Positions 5,435 to 5,640 of a stretch of 5,640 bases of DNA are shown here, one piece after another. The translations under genes and the position numbers were made by a program. The stretch covers positions 1 through 5,640 of the forward strand of contig JAQICQ010000145.1 of assembly GCA_027858455.1 (NCBI GenBank). The letters are read 5' to 3'. Source of the stretch: Elusimicrobiota bacterium. Its GTDB lineage: Bacteria; CG03; SLGR01; JAGXOG01. Position 1 is the stretch's first letter, and every line of letters begins with the position of its first letter. A model generated the notes under the pieces. It was not told the origin of the DNA. It saw only the letters and a program-made list of their open reading frames with translations, and did no database searches.

Positions 5435-5593
5435 CTAACTATCTATTTCTTCCTTCCTCGTGGTTTTGTCATTGTTGTCTCTAAATATAGTAACTTCTTC
5501 TTTTGTCTTCCCGGTCACGATCCAGCATTTGATGAGGGGAGCCGAAAAAGATTCCAATATGGCGGGGCGCAATTTTTTAATAAAAAGATTCAT
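5435..5593 (-). CDS. Possible small hypothetical protein, 52 residues
   Basis: An open frame runs from ATG (5593-5591) to TAG (5437-5435). The product begins MNLFIKKLRPAILESF, continues with SAPLIKCWIVTGKTKEEV and ends in a charged tail (RDNNDKTTRKEEIDS). I do not recognise the family. The N-terminal half is basic and amphipathic with one hydrophobic patch (LIKCWIV, 20-26) that is too short for a secure membrane helix; the C-terminal half is polar. In favour of coding, the frame is more GC-rich than its AT-rich flanks, the composition is protein-like, the strand matches all neighbours, and a promoter-like pair lies just upstream. Against it, the frame is short, has no clear Shine-Dalgarno, and an in-frame stop four codons before the ATG rules out a longer form. 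Its true status depends on conservation. Confidence 0.42.
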   Translation of the reverse strand: MNLFIKKLRPAILESFSAPLIKCWIVTGKTKEEVTIFRDNNDKTTRKEEIDS

Positions 5594-5604
5594 AAAATAG
5601 ATAA

Positions 5605-5634
5605 CTTATAGTCGAGAAAAGGTAGAAATAGCAA
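5605..5634 (-). promoter_or_regulatory. Weak promoter candidate before the small ORF
   Basis: TTGCTA (5634-5629) and TATAAG (5610-5605) are separated by 18 bases on the minus strand, matching the sigma70 consensus at four and five of six positions. Initiation would fall near 5598, only about five bases before the ATG of the small ORF, again implying a very short leader. In AT-rich DNA this level of match is not strong evidence. Confidence 0.25.
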
Positions 5635-5640
5635 TAAAGT

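Noticed and set aside
5532..5600. Short plus-strand ORF starting at the ATG at 5532
   Set aside because: It encodes only 22 residues, is antisense to the better-supported small ORF and has no other evidence.
5349..5640. Riboswitch, T-box or L13 leader upstream of tRNA-His/rplM
   Set aside because: No recognisable T-box sequence, aptamer core or antiterminator arrangement was found, and the DNA between the promoters and the genes is too short to hold one.
1..5640. Mobile element, CRISPR or defence system
   Set aside because: No transposase, integrase, direct-repeat array with spacers, toxin-antitoxin pair or nuclease motif was seen. The tandem repeats are short and contiguous, and the tRNA-His 3' end is not repeated elsewhere in the window as an attachment site would be.

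Overview
All confidently identified genes lie on the minus strand, so the biological reading order runs from right to left. The window suggests a bacterium of moderately low GC with tightly packed genes, probably diderm or from an uncultured lineage. Bacterial-type L13 and S9, a short SppA with a Ser/Lys dyad, a stand-alone short TsaC and a tRNA-His with encoded G-1 and CCA all fit Bacteria. Linkage of argC to rplM-rpsI is, as I recall, seen in some Geobacter-like and candidate-phylum genomes, but this does not fix the taxon.

Layout in transcription order. The right end (5640 to 5349) holds a possible 52-residue small protein that I do not recognise, a 7-bp inverted repeat and a good sigma70-type promoter. 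That promoter sits just ahead of a complete tRNA-His(GUG) gene. A short AT-rich spacer follows, with a second promoter-like pair whose predicted start falls almost on the rplM start codon. Next comes a compact series with gaps of -4 to 5 bases: rplM (L13), rpsI (S9), sppA (membrane-bound signal peptide peptidase), a five-or-six-helix Yip1-like membrane protein, argC and argJ. After a 50-base gap made largely of three 15-bp tandem repeats comes tsaC. The left 105 bases hold a perfect AT-rich inverted repeat and no gene that I can see.

The layout joins three themes in one probable transcription unit: translation (L13, S9, TsaC for the t6A tRNA modification, and an adjacent tRNA-His), membrane proteostasis (SppA and the Yip1-like protein), and arginine/ornithine synthesis (ArgC and ArgJ). 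Shine-Dalgarno sequences are clear only for rpsI and plausible for tsaC. The other genes appear to rely on translational coupling or, for rplM, perhaps on a leaderless start. I see no mobile element, CRISPR array or defence system. The more unusual local features are the two in-place tandem repeats (inside argC and at the argJ end) and the unannotated small ORF.
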